DNA of 11,879 nt, taken from contig CAMFET010000015.1 of the NCBI GenBank assembly GCA_945949475.1, positions 1 through 11,879 on the forward strand, given 5' to 3'. The position numbers and the translations under genes were made by a program. Under the pieces are notes generated by a model. It searched no databases. It saw nothing but the letters and a program-made list of their open reading frames with translations, and was not told where the DNA came from. Below are positions 1 through 5,956 of the stretch, piece after piece (the stretch's first letter is position 1; each line of letters opens with the position of its first letter). This stretch comes from an uncultured Phascolarctobacterium sp. GTDB lineage: Bacteria; Bacillota; Negativicutes; Acidaminococcales; Acidaminococcaceae.

Positions 1-34
1 TACTCTGGACTTATCAAAATTACATAAATTGATA

Positions 35-64
35 TTATCAAGCTACCAGCAAAAGGCTTATAAT
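35..64 (+). promoter_or_regulatory. Possible sigma-A type promoter of pdxK
   Basis: TTATCA (35-40) and a perfect TATAAT (59-64) are 18 bases apart, 32 bases before the pdxK start codon. The -10 box is convincing; the -35 matches the consensus at four of six positions. A better -35 (TTGATA, 29-34) is present but 24 bases away, which is too far. Confidence 0.4.
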
Positions 65-95
65 AAAAATATTCTAGGAAATTGGAGGAATTATT

Positions 96-908
96 ATGAC
101 CTTATTAAATAAAGCCTTGACCATTGCTGGTAGTGATACTAGTGGTGGAGCTGGTATGGAAGCGGATTTAAAGACTATGGAGGAGCTAGGCGTATACGGC
201 ATGCCGGCTCTGACCTGCATTGTAACCATGCATCCCAAAACCTGGGAGCACAGTGTGTATCCGCTGCCCTTGGATTTGATTGAAAAGCAGCTGGTGACAG
301 CTATTGAGGGTGTGGGCATTAACGCTATGAAAACTGGCATGATTGGCAGCCCAGAATTGGTGGAGCTGGTGGCTCAAACTATCGATAAATATGCTTTAAA
401 GAATGTTGTTATTGATCCTGTAATGGTTTGCAAGGGTTGTGATTTGATTTTGGCTCCTGCGGCAGCACAGGCGATTAAAGAGCTGTTGGTGCCGCGTTGC
501 GATATCATTACTCCGAACACGGTGGAGGCAGCGTATTTGGCTGATTTGCCCGAGGTGAAGACGGTGGAGCAAATCAAGGAGGCGGCCGAGCGCATCATTG
601 CTGCCGGAGCGAAAAATGTTGTTATCAAGGGCGGTGAGCGCCTGAGTGATAACGCTGCCATCGATATTTTCTATAATGGCAAGGACTTTGTGGAAATGGC
701 GGTGCCCAAAATTTATCCTTCGTATAATCATGGCGCAGGCTGTACCTTCTCCGCTGCCATTACCGCGGGCTTGGCTAATGGTTTAACAATGGAGGAGGCA
801 GTGAAGCAGGCTAAGGCCTTTGTAACTGCTGCCTTAAAGCATGGCTTTGCCATTAATCACATCGTGGGCTGCACCAACCACACGGCCTATAAAAAATATG
901 GTGCTTAA
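96..908 (+). CDS. pdxK: Pyridoxal/pyridoxine kinase, ThiD-like (PdxK) family
   Basis: A 270-residue ribokinase-fold enzyme that phosphorylates B6 vitamers (pyridoxal, pyridoxine, pyridoxamine) to give cytoplasmic pyridoxal phosphate; the family also overlaps with hydroxymethylpyrimidine kinase ThiD. The sequence shows the N-terminal substrate motif AGSDTSGGAG (about residues 11-20), the lid motif DPVMVCKG with Cys112, and the anion-hole/catalytic motif YNHGAGCT with Cys216. The paired cysteines and the VCKG and SYNHGAGCTF motifs are those of the Bacillus/Staphylococcus PdxK group rather than of ThiD proper. Length is normal for the family. The ATG at 96 is chosen because GGAGG (84-88) lies 7 bases upstream. 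The gene stands alone: promoter just upstream, terminator 20 bases downstream, and no thiamine genes nearby, which also favours B6 salvage. ThiD activity cannot be excluded from sequence. Confidence 0.85.
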   Translation: MTLLNKALTIAGSDTSGGAGMEADLKTMEELGVYGMPALTCIVTMHPKTWEHSVYPLPLDLIEKQLVTAIEGVGINAMKTGMIGSPELVELVAQTIDKYALKNVVIDPVMVCKGCDLILAPAAAQAIKELLVPRCDIITPNTVEAAYLADLPEVKTVEQIKEAAERIIAAGAKNVVIKGGERLSDNAAIDIFYNGKDFVEMAVPKIYPSYNHGAGCTFSAAITAGLANGLTMEEAVKQAKAFVTAALKHGFAINHIVGCTNHTAYKKYGA

Positions 909-928
909 GTAAACAAAAATAAAGAAAA

Positions 929-960
929 CCTTCAGCTTTTTCTCGGAGCTGAAGGGTTTT
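929..960 (+). terminator. Rho-independent terminator after pdxK
   Basis: A perfect 9-bp stem CCTTCAGCT (929-937) / AGCTGAAGG (947-955) with a 9-base loop is followed by G and a TTTT run. A/T bases on both sides let it work in both directions, so it may also have ended the minus-strand gene remnant at 974. Confidence 0.85.
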
Positions 961-973
961 CTATGTTTAAATA

Positions 974-1302
974 TTATTTTACAATTAAAGCATTTACCAG
1001 CTGACGCAGTTGCTCGATGTCGTTAGGCTGGGAGGAAAGGCTGTTGGCGTACATCATGGAAACCTGTGCGCCCAGGTAGTTGCGCATCTTGTTGAATTGC
1101 TCTCCTTGCAGGTCGGCAGCTTTTAGGCCGTAATCCTGTACTGCAATTTGCTCTTCCTTGGCGCTACCAGGAGTTTGGTGAGCGCAGGCTTGGGCAACAA
1201 TTTCTTCAACGGGGAAGCCACGATAGATTACTTCGGCAATACTAAAGATATGGTGAGCACCGGTGCCGGCAATTTGGTATTCCTTGAGGCTGGATTGGTC
1301 CT
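974..1302 (-). pseudogene. C-terminal remnant of an unrecognised protein
   Basis: Reading the minus strand, an open frame runs from about 1302 to a TAA at 974-976 and encodes roughly 110 residues (KDQSSLKEYQIAGTGAHHIF ... LRQLVNALIVK). Its composition and codon use look coding: Gln is mostly CAA/CAG, Ala GCC/GCT, and the protein has amphipathic helices. The frame is limited on its 5' side by a stop at 1331-1333, and no ATG, GTG or TTG lies before the middle of the fragment (first ATG is in MRNYLGAQ). No ribosome site is seen. I do not recognise the family. It faces away from, and directly abuts, the plus-strand TatC/FtsX-like frame, so I read it as the 3' end of a gene whose 5' part was lost. 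It could instead be a small gene with an unusual start. Confidence 0.5.
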
Positions 1303-1311
1303 TGGGCCTTT

Positions 1312-1872
1312 GTGATGCCTGCCATGAATATCAAGCAGCGGCTATGGCTTTTGGTTATCACGGTTCTTTCCTTAGGACTTTTTGCTAGCGGCATTTTGTT
1401 TTCCTATTACTTGGTTTTACCCTTAGGCTTGGCCTTTTTTACAGGCTTTGATGCCCAAATTTTTTCTATTTTGGGTAATGTAGAGAAGGTGCTGCAAATG
1501 CTGAACTATGCTGTGTTAGCCATGGCCCTGTTAATCATTGCCGGTTCATTATATTGGTTTTCCTTGTGCAGTGCCCATCAGCAGGCTATTATACGCGCTA
1601 TGAGAGGCACGACCAGCCAGGTGGTCAGCCTATATTTTCGCCTGGGGATGTGCTTGGTCGGCCTGGGTTTAGCAGGTGGACTGATTCTGGGACATGGGCT
1701 TTATTACTGCTTGAGTAGCTTGCTCCAAAGCAGGGCAGGACTTTATCTGCCGCAGCAGCTAGCTGCGGAGGAGGGAGTTTTAGTAGTAGGCGTCTTGCTT
1801 TTAGGTGCTTTGTGTAGCTGGCTGCCTGCTTACCTGACTGCCCTTAGAAATGATATCGTAGAGAATCTGTAG
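1312..1872 (+). CDS. Chimeric membrane-protein fragment: TatC-like start, FtsX-type permease end
   Basis: An open frame of 186 residues (GTG 1312, ATG 1315 or ATG 1324; none has a ribosome site at normal spacing). Four hydrophobic segments are visible, around residues 10-45, 63-84, 103-133 and 155-175. The first part reads like the middle of the twin-arginine translocase TatC: WAFVMPA, starting upstream of the nominal start at 1303, then a charged turn KQR, then LFSYYLVLPLGLAFFTGF. The last part reads like the C-terminal half of an FtsX/MacB-type ABC permease: the cytoplasmic coupling stretch QAIIRAMRGTTSQVV, then a glycine-rich helix, and the classic ending WLPAYLTALRNDIVENL. No ATPase gene is adjacent. 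The changeover lies near 1450-1530. Most likely this is non-functional debris, or at best a small 4-helix permease fragment. TatC identity is inferred by eye; FtsX identity is firmer. Confidence 0.5.
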   Translation: MMPAMNIKQRLWLLVITVLSLGLFASGILFSYYLVLPLGLAFFTGFDAQIFSILGNVEKVLQMLNYAVLAMALLIIAGSLYWFSLCSAHQQAIIRAMRGTTSQVVSLYFRLGMCLVGLGLAGGLILGHGLYYCLSSLLQSRAGLYLPQQLAAEEGVLVVGVLLLGALCSWLPAYLTALRNDIVENL

Positions 1873-1885
1873 GCTGCTCAACATC

Positions 1886-1935
1886 TTGACAGATGCGCGA
1901 ATCTGCTTTATATTTATATCATAGTATAATACTAT
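1886..1935 (+). promoter_or_regulatory. Strong promoter of the C39-like peptidase with a palindromic operator candidate
   Basis: TTGACA (1886-1891, perfect -35) is 17 bases from TATATT (1909-1914, 5 of 6). Just downstream, ATAGTAT-A-ATACTAT (1921-1935) is a perfect 7-bp inverted repeat that also holds a TATAAT. At the expected transcription start, this palindrome is well placed to bind a repressor dimer; that role is inferred. Confidence 0.65.
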
Positions 1936-1962
1936 GAATTGATTATAAGGCAGGTTATCAAT

Positions 1963-2586
1963 ATGAAAATCCCCTTGCATTATCAGGTTTCAAATTATGA
2001 TTGTGGCCCCACCTCGCTGGTAAATGCGTTGAGCGTTTTGTTTGAGCGTGAGGATATTCCTCCGGAGTTAATCCGTAATATAATGCTTTATTGTCTTGAT
2101 TGTTATAATCTGCAGGGTGAGGAGGGTCGCTCCGGCACTAGCAGACTAGCAATGATGTATTTGAGCAATTGGATGGATGGCTATGGCAAAACAGGTCGCT
2201 TACCCATTTCTAGTGAATATTTGACGGGTAAAGATGTTTTTATTGGCCCGGGCAGCAAAATTAATCAAGCCCTGCAATGCAATGGTGTAGTAGTGGTGCG
2301 CCTTTTTTTAGATGAATGGCATTTCATTTTGCTCACCGGCAAGGGTGATGGTGTGGTCTGGGCTTTTGATCCCTATATGAGCACCGAGCTGTTTGCGGAC
2401 CATCCGGAAATAGGACTGGAGCTTGACCCCTGGCATTATAACCGCACGATTCCGGATAGCTGCTTTAATTCGGAAGCAGAGCAGCTGTATGCTTTAGGAC
2501 CAAAGGATTTGCGAGAGGCAGTAATTATCTACAATGAGAAGACACGTAAGCATGCTGCCTTGGAGCAGATAGAGTACTACATCTAG
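1963..2586 (+). CDS. C39-like cysteine peptidase domain protein
   Basis: A 207-residue protein that looks like a free-standing papain-fold domain of the C39 (bacteriocin-processing-like) group. The Cys box YDCGPTSLVNAL gives Cys14 as nucleophile, EWHFILLTG gives His120, and WAFDPY gives Asp136, with Gln8 near the N-terminus as an oxyanion candidate. It has no signal peptide, membrane segment or ABC transporter domain, so it is probably cytoplasmic and not a lantibiotic exporter. The ATG at 1963 is preferred to a TTG at 1939 because an ATAAGG-type ribosome site ends at 1950 and the Cys box then sits at the usual distance from the N-terminus. It has its own promoter and terminator, so it is a single-gene unit. 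The substrate is unknown; no bacteriocin precursor is visible nearby. Peptidase activity is inferred from the residues only. Confidence 0.7.
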   Translation: MKIPLHYQVSNYDCGPTSLVNALSVLFEREDIPPELIRNIMLYCLDCYNLQGEEGRSGTSRLAMMYLSNWMDGYGKTGRLPISSEYLTGKDVFIGPGSKINQALQCNGVVVVRLFLDEWHFILLTGKGDGVVWAFDPYMSTELFADHPEIGLELDPWHYNRTIPDSCFNSEAEQLYALGPKDLREAVIIYNEKTRKHAALEQIEYYI

Positions 2587-2627
2587 GCATGTAGCTAAAG
2601 CAGGCATAGTATATGATTATTTACAAA

Positions 2628-2667
2628 GTCGGAGCTTTTTTGTTAAAAAAGCAGCTCCGGCTTTTTT
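2628..2667 (+). terminator. Rho-independent terminator after the C39-like gene
   Basis: GTCGGAGC (2628-2635) pairs with GCTCCGGC (2654-2661), with one G-U pair; the loop contains a further TTTTTT/AAAAAA pairing, and a run of six T follows (2662-2667). Confidence 0.9.
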
Positions 2668-2669
2668 CT

Positions 2670-2700
2670 TGTTTACATTTTTTGGTAAACAGAGTACAAT
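2670..2700 (+). promoter_or_regulatory. Promoter of the sensory operon, -35 inside an inverted repeat
   Basis: TTTACA (2672-2677) and TACAAT (2695-2700) are separated by 17 bases; both match the consensus at five of six. A perfect 7-bp inverted repeat, TGTTTAC (2670-2676) / GTAAACA (2685-2691) with an 8-base centre, covers the -35 box and most of the spacer, the usual place for a repressor site. The regulator is not identifiable. Confidence 0.7.
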
Positions 2701-2742
2701 AATAGCGTAAAAGTATATATTAGATTCTCAGGAGCGATGTGT

Positions 2743-3096
2743 ATGAAGCTAAGTGAAGTACAAAAGCTGCTGGATGCCAGGGTCTTGGGGGGAGAGGAGT
2801 ATCTGGACCGCCAAATTGAAACCTGCTGCGGCAGTGATATGATGAGCGATGTTTTGGCCTTTACCAAACGCAATACCCTTTTGTGTACTGGCCTGACTAA
2901 TATGCAGGTGGTGCGTACTGCCGACATGACCGAGCTCAGCGGCGTGGTTTTCGTTCGCGGCAAGGTTCCCTGTGAGGATATTGTAGCCGCGGCAGTGGAG
3001 AATATGCTGCCTGTTTTATTAACTGAGCATACTCTGTTTGAGGCTTGCGGCATTTTATATGCTGCTGGCATTCGTGGTTGTAGTAAAAAGGGGTAA
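2743..3096 (+). CDS. DRTGG-domain protein, first gene of the sensory operon
   Basis: A 117-residue soluble protein resembling the small DRTGG-domain proteins that accompany hydrogenase-like sensors in Clostridia and Negativicutes. Visible are the N-terminal KLSEVQKLLDARVLGG helix and strand, a central LLCTGLTNMQVVRTADM segment, and VVFVRGKVPCEDIVAAAVE followed by a second alpha/beta unit ending near VLLTEHTLFEACGILYAAGI. Function is unknown; DRTGG domains are linked to CBS domains and phosphotransacetylase N-termini and may bind a nucleotide or act as a signalling partner. ATG 2743 is chosen over ATG 2737 because AGGAG (2730-2734) is 8 bases from the former but only 2 from the latter. The next gene starts 5 bases after its stop, so translation is probably coupled. 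Distantly like the fourth gene of the operon (4982-5332). Confidence 0.75.
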   Translation: MKLSEVQKLLDARVLGGEEYLDRQIETCCGSDMMSDVLAFTKRNTLLCTGLTNMQVVRTADMTELSGVVFVRGKVPCEDIVAAAVENMLPVLLTEHTLFEACGILYAAGIRGCSKKG

Positions 3097-3101
3097 ATGC
3101 A

Positions 3102-3545
3102 ATGAGTGAAAATAAATCTGTAAAATTGGCCTTTGATTGTGCTGGTGGCGATTTTGAGCGAGCTGGTGAAGCATCCTCTAAAATTAAAAAGATGCTGCAG
3201 CGGCTGGGCATTCCTGCAGATTGCGTGCGTCGTATTGCCATTGGTACCTACGAGGCAGAGATGAATGTAATAATTCATGCTGGCGGCGGCAATGTGGCAG
3301 CGGAGGTATTTCCTGATACTACCGTGATTACTGTGACCGATAAAGGACCTGGTATCCCCGATATCAATAAGGCGCTGCAGGAGGGCTGGTCCACCGCTCC
3401 CGACTATGTGCGCCAGATGGGCTTTGGTGCTGGCATGGGCTTGCCTAATATGCAAAAATGCTCCGATGAATTCGATATTCAATCTCAGGTTGGCGTTGGC
3501 ACTACCATTGTCATGAAATTTAAGCACCAAAGTGAAGATTTATAA
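3102..3545 (+). CDS. RsbW/SpoIIAB-like ATP-binding protein (histidine-kinase-type ATPase fold)
   Basis: A 147-residue stand-alone GHKL ATPase domain, the type found in anti-sigma-factor kinases. Motifs in order: N-box YEAEMNVIIHA with Asn55, G1 box TDKGPGIPD with Asp80, a glycine-rich lid GFGAGMGLPN (107-116), and the final strand GTTIVMKF. No dimerisation/phosphoacceptor histidine domain and no membrane part are present, so it is not a complete sensor kinase. ATG 3102 follows AAGGGG (3088-3093) by 8 bases. Sitting between the DRTGG protein and the hydrogenase-like protein, it is the likely output of the redox sensor, either as a protein serine kinase or as an anti-sigma switch. No sigma factor or anti-anti-sigma gene lies in the window, so the target is unknown. 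Confidence 0.8.
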   Translation: MSENKSVKLAFDCAGGDFERAGEASSKIKKMLQRLGIPADCVRRIAIGTYEAEMNVIIHAGGGNVAAEVFPDTTVITVTDKGPGIPDINKALQEGWSTAPDYVRQMGFGAGMGLPNMQKCSDEFDIQSQVGVGTTIVMKFKHQSEDL

Positions 3546-3618
3546 TAAGCTTTATGAAGCTAATGCTTAAGCAAAGCTATTACTAAAGTAATTACTGAGC
3601 AAAGTGAGGTGATACGCA

Positions 3619-4992
3619 TTGGCTCCTACAAAGTACTACCATTCAGTACAACTAAATCGCGAGAAATGTCAGGGCTGCGTATCCTGCGTCAAGCTCTGTC
3701 CTACGGAAGCAATTAGGGTACGCAATGGCAAGGCCGAAATACTGGCGGACCGCTGCGTTGACTGTGGTGCCTGTGCTAGCGGGTGTCCCTACCATGCCTT
3801 TTCGGTGAAGACCGATACCCTAGAGGGCTTGTCAAAATATGTTTATAATATTGTGCTGCCTGCCCCCAGCCTCTATTCGCAGTTCCCTGCCAATGTGCCC
3901 TTGGAGGATATTTGGAAGGGCCTGCATAATTTGGGCTTTGATGAAATTTTTGATGTATCCTTAGCTTCTGAATACGTGGCTAAAGAAATAGAGACTTATC
4001 TAAAGAACTATACCGGAGGGCGCAAGCCCTTGATTTCTAGCACCTGCCCTGCGGTGATGCGCTTGATTCAAGTAAAGTTTCCGGAGCTCATTAAGCAGGT
4101 GGTGCCCGTGCTGGCCCCGGTGGAGGCTGCAGCTATTTATGTTAAGCGTGAAGCAGCAGCGCGCAAGCAGCTCTCAACAGAGCTTATCGGGGTATGGTTT
4201 ATCTCTCCCTGCCCCTCTAAAGAAACCAATATTCGCCAATCCGTTGATGTGCAGCATACCGAGCTTACAGGCAGCTTCAGCCTGAGTGAAATTTATGGTC
4301 TGCTTTTAAAAAACATGGGCGGTAGTCATGAATTGAATGTGCGCACCGGTTCTTCCTATGGCTTGGCCTGGGGAACCTATGGCGGTGAACTAGCTTCGGC
4401 AGGGATAAGCAATGGCCTTGCTATTCACGGCATCGACAATGTTTACGAAATCCTAGAGCAGATTTCTATGAATAAAATGCCCCAGCTGGATTATGTGGAA
4501 TGTAATGCGTGCCAGGGTGGCTGTTTAGGAGGCTTGCTAACTGCTGAGAATAAATTCGTGGCGGAAAGCAATCTGCGTCAGCGTATTAGAAAGCTGCGGG
4601 AGCAGGAGCCAAAAGATAGGCAGGAGACCATGGCGAGAACCATGGTACTGCAGGATTTTCCGGCCTCAGCTGCCTATCGTAAGAAGCTGGTGCCTAGACC
4701 TATGATGCAGCTGGATGATGATATCATGGAGGCTATGAAAAAATTCGAGCGCATGGAAGAAGTCCTGTGCTCACTGCCGGGCTTGGATTGCGGCGCCTGT
4801 GGCGCGCCCAGCTGCCAGGGCTTGGCCGAAGACATAGTCCAGGGTAAGGCCCACGAAATTGACTGTATTTTTAAACTGCGCGCCAGCGTGCATAAGCTAT
4901 CCCAGGGGATGCTGGAGCTGGCTAAGCAGATACCCATATACCATGAACCTAAAATGCTAAATAATACGGAGGATGAAGACCATGAAGGTTAA
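3619..4992 (+). CDS. [FeFe]-hydrogenase-like iron-sulfur sensor protein
   Basis: 457 residues in three parts. Residues 17-56 form a 2[4Fe-4S] ferredoxin domain (CQGCVSCVKLC and CVDCGACASGC). Residues 75-330 form a shortened hydrogenase large-subunit domain with the three signature segments altered: STCPA (Cys143), SPCPSK (Cys198) and ECNACQGGCLGG (Cys298, Cys302). The four cysteines that would hold the H-cluster cubane remain, but the proton-relay cysteine before Cys143 is Thr142 and the usual Trp is Val. The C-terminus has a CxxCx4Cx16C [4Fe-4S] domain (Cys391, 394, 399, 416) as in RnfB and corrinoid proteins. This fits the sensory, non-catalytic hydrogenase group. The start is TTG 3619, 6 bases after GAGGTGA (3606-3612). 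The preceding gap holds a perfect palindrome AGTAATTACT (3587-3596). The last 11 bases overlap the next gene. Role as H2 or redox sensor is inferred. Confidence 0.8.
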   Translation: MAPTKYYHSVQLNREKCQGCVSCVKLCPTEAIRVRNGKAEILADRCVDCGACASGCPYHAFSVKTDTLEGLSKYVYNIVLPAPSLYSQFPANVPLEDIWKGLHNLGFDEIFDVSLASEYVAKEIETYLKNYTGGRKPLISSTCPAVMRLIQVKFPELIKQVVPVLAPVEAAAIYVKREAAARKQLSTELIGVWFISPCPSKETNIRQSVDVQHTELTGSFSLSEIYGLLLKNMGGSHELNVRTGSSYGLAWGTYGGELASAGISNGLAIHGIDNVYEILEQISMNKMPQLDYVECNACQGGCLGGLLTAENKFVAESNLRQRIRKLREQEPKDRQETMARTMVLQDFPASAAYRKKLVPRPMMQLDDDIMEAMKKFERMEEVLCSLPGLDCGACGAPSCQGLAEDIVQGKAHEIDCIFKLRASVHKLSQGMLELAKQIPIYHEPKMLNNTEDEDHEG

Positions 4993-5332
4993 AGAGCTTT
5001 TGGATGAATTAAACTTAACATTGTTGACGAAGGATGTATCTGAGGACGCACTCTATGCTGAGGTTGAGGGTGGTTATGCCAGCGACCTTTTGAGCAATGC
5101 CATGGGACAGGCCCAACCGGGTATGGTATGGGTGACCATGCAGGGTCACCAAAATGTAGCAGCAGTTGCTTCCTTGATTGGCCTTGCCTGCGTAATTGTG
5201 GCTGGCGATGGACCTGTAGCCGAGGAAACACTACATAAGGCAAATGCCAATGATATTGTTATTGCTGCTACTAAGGAGCCTGCTTTTGAGCTTATCGGCA
5301 AGATGTATGAGCTGGGCGTGGGCAAGAATTAA
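4982..5332 (+). CDS. DRTGG-domain protein, last gene of the sensory operon
   Basis: A 116-residue protein of the DRTGG group: N-terminal KVKELLDELNLTLLT, then the EGGYASDLLSNAMGQAQPGMVWVT stretch in two parts, VTMQGHQNVAAVASLIGLA, and IVIAATKEPAFELIGKMYE. The alternation of strand and helix matches the first gene of the operon, although identity is low. ATG 4982 is preferred to ATG 4973 because ACGGAGG (4966-4972) touches the latter but is 9 bases from the former. The start overlaps the end of the hydrogenase-like gene by 11 bases, so the two are translated together and probably form a complex or act on the same signal. No catalytic residues can be named. Confidence 0.75.
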   Translation: MKVKELLDELNLTLLTKDVSEDALYAEVEGGYASDLLSNAMGQAQPGMVWVTMQGHQNVAAVASLIGLACVIVAGDGPVAEETLHKANANDIVIAATKEPAFELIGKMYELGVGKN

Positions 5333-5368
5333 ATAAACAAGACTGGCAGATTAATGCTGACTAACTGG

Positions 5369-5390
5369 TCGGTTTGAAAATACTAACCGA
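5369..5390 (+). terminator. Weak terminator-like hairpin after the sensory operon
   Basis: TCGGTT (5369-5374) pairs with AACCGA (5385-5390) around a 10-base loop; only TTTA follows instead of a T-run. It is 37 bases after the last stop codon and is the nearest stem to it. The larger inverted repeat at 5416-5482 may be the real transcript end. Confidence 0.3.
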
Positions 5391-5415
5391 TTTACGAAAA
5401 TATTTCAAAAAGTGA

Positions 5416-5482
5416 CACGGTGAATTCTTTATGAAAAAAAGATGAGTTTTTTTCTATTCTGGTTATCATAAAGTTCGCCGTG
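5416..5482. repeat. Long imperfect inverted repeat with an inner A/T hairpin
   Basis: CACGGTGAATTCTTTATGA (5416-5434) pairs with TCATAAAGTTCGCCGTG (5466-5482): 17 base pairs with one G-U pair and a two-base bulge. Inside, A7 (5434-5440) faces T7 (5447-5453) across GATGAG. The whole can fold as one two-level hairpin in either strand. It lies in non-coding DNA between the sensory operon and the propionate operon. It may be a bidirectional transcription end or a folded RNA. The surrounding 5333-5590 is AT-rich and holds no supported gene. Confidence 0.6.
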
Positions 5483-5590
5483 AAGAGAAATGAGAAATTT
5501 TTTCTTGAAAATGTCCTGCCAAAACAATACAAAAAAGCTAGAAATACACGGGGGACACAGATTTTTTTCTAAAATTTGTAAAGAAAAAGC

Positions 5591-5619
5591 TTGCTATGTT
5601 ACAATTTTATTGGTATTAT
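5591..5619 (+). promoter_or_regulatory. Candidate promoter of the propionate operon
   Basis: TTGCTA (5591-5596) and TATTAT (5614-5619) are 17 bases apart, matching the consensus at four and five of six positions. A transcript from here would carry a leader of about 330 bases before the CoA-transferase. A second possible -10 (TGTGTTATAAT, ending at 5729) lacks a clear -35. Confidence 0.45.
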
Positions 5620-5625
5620 AGTAAG

Positions 5626-5956
5626 CGTTGAGCCTTTGAAATGTCCACACGCTTTTATTGGTACAGCGTGTGAATGTGGAGATTTTACAGAAAAAATATG
5701 TGAAGTTTCTGCTGTATTGTGTTATAATTGTAGCAGAATAGAAAAAGAAAATTATAAAAAATTTCCTGACTCTAGCAGGAGTTTTTCTTGCTATGTCGAA
5801 AACATAACATAGTTAAGTATGAAGTCTTTGTGAAATACTTGACTGAGGCAATACCTTATCTGGTGGTTTCTTTTGGGAACAGCAGATGAGTTATAAGCAA
5901 AAAGGGATTTACCCTTTTATAAACACAATGTCCTAATTATAAGGAGGAAGGTAAAC
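5626..5956 (+). promoter_or_regulatory. Long structured 5' leader of the CoA-transferase gene
   Basis: This non-coding stretch contains a series of stems: CACACGCT/AGCGTGTG (5646-5653 with 5665-5672), TTCTGCT/AGCAGAA (5707-5713 with 5732-5738), TCCTG/CAGGA followed by GTTTTTCTT (5763-5789, attenuator-like), CTATGT/ACATAG (5791-5796 with 5807-5812), and AAAAGGG/CCCTTTT (5900-5906 with 5912-5918). A very strong ribosome site AAGGAGGAAGG ends at 5951. No known riboswitch core is recognised. The number of stems and the T-run after the third suggest post-initiation control, which is inferred. Confidence 0.4.

Noticed and set aside
974..1325. Minus-strand gene restored by removing one base in the GGG run at 1304-1306, starting MAGITKAKDQ
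   Set aside because: The restored start has no ribosome site, and the bases before 1303 are better explained as part of the TatC-like plus-strand fragment, so a fusion junction is more likely than a frameshift.
2673..3530. Minus-strand open frame of 285 codons opposite the DRTGG and ATPase genes
   Set aside because: It covers a promoter and two well-supported plus-strand genes with coupled starts; its protein is rich in His, Ser and Thr and has no recognisable domain.
5591..5812. Open frame of 73 codons with several cysteines in the leader region
   Set aside because: The TTG start coincides with a promoter -35 box, there is no ribosome site, the DNA is AT-rich, and the frame runs through several stem-loops.
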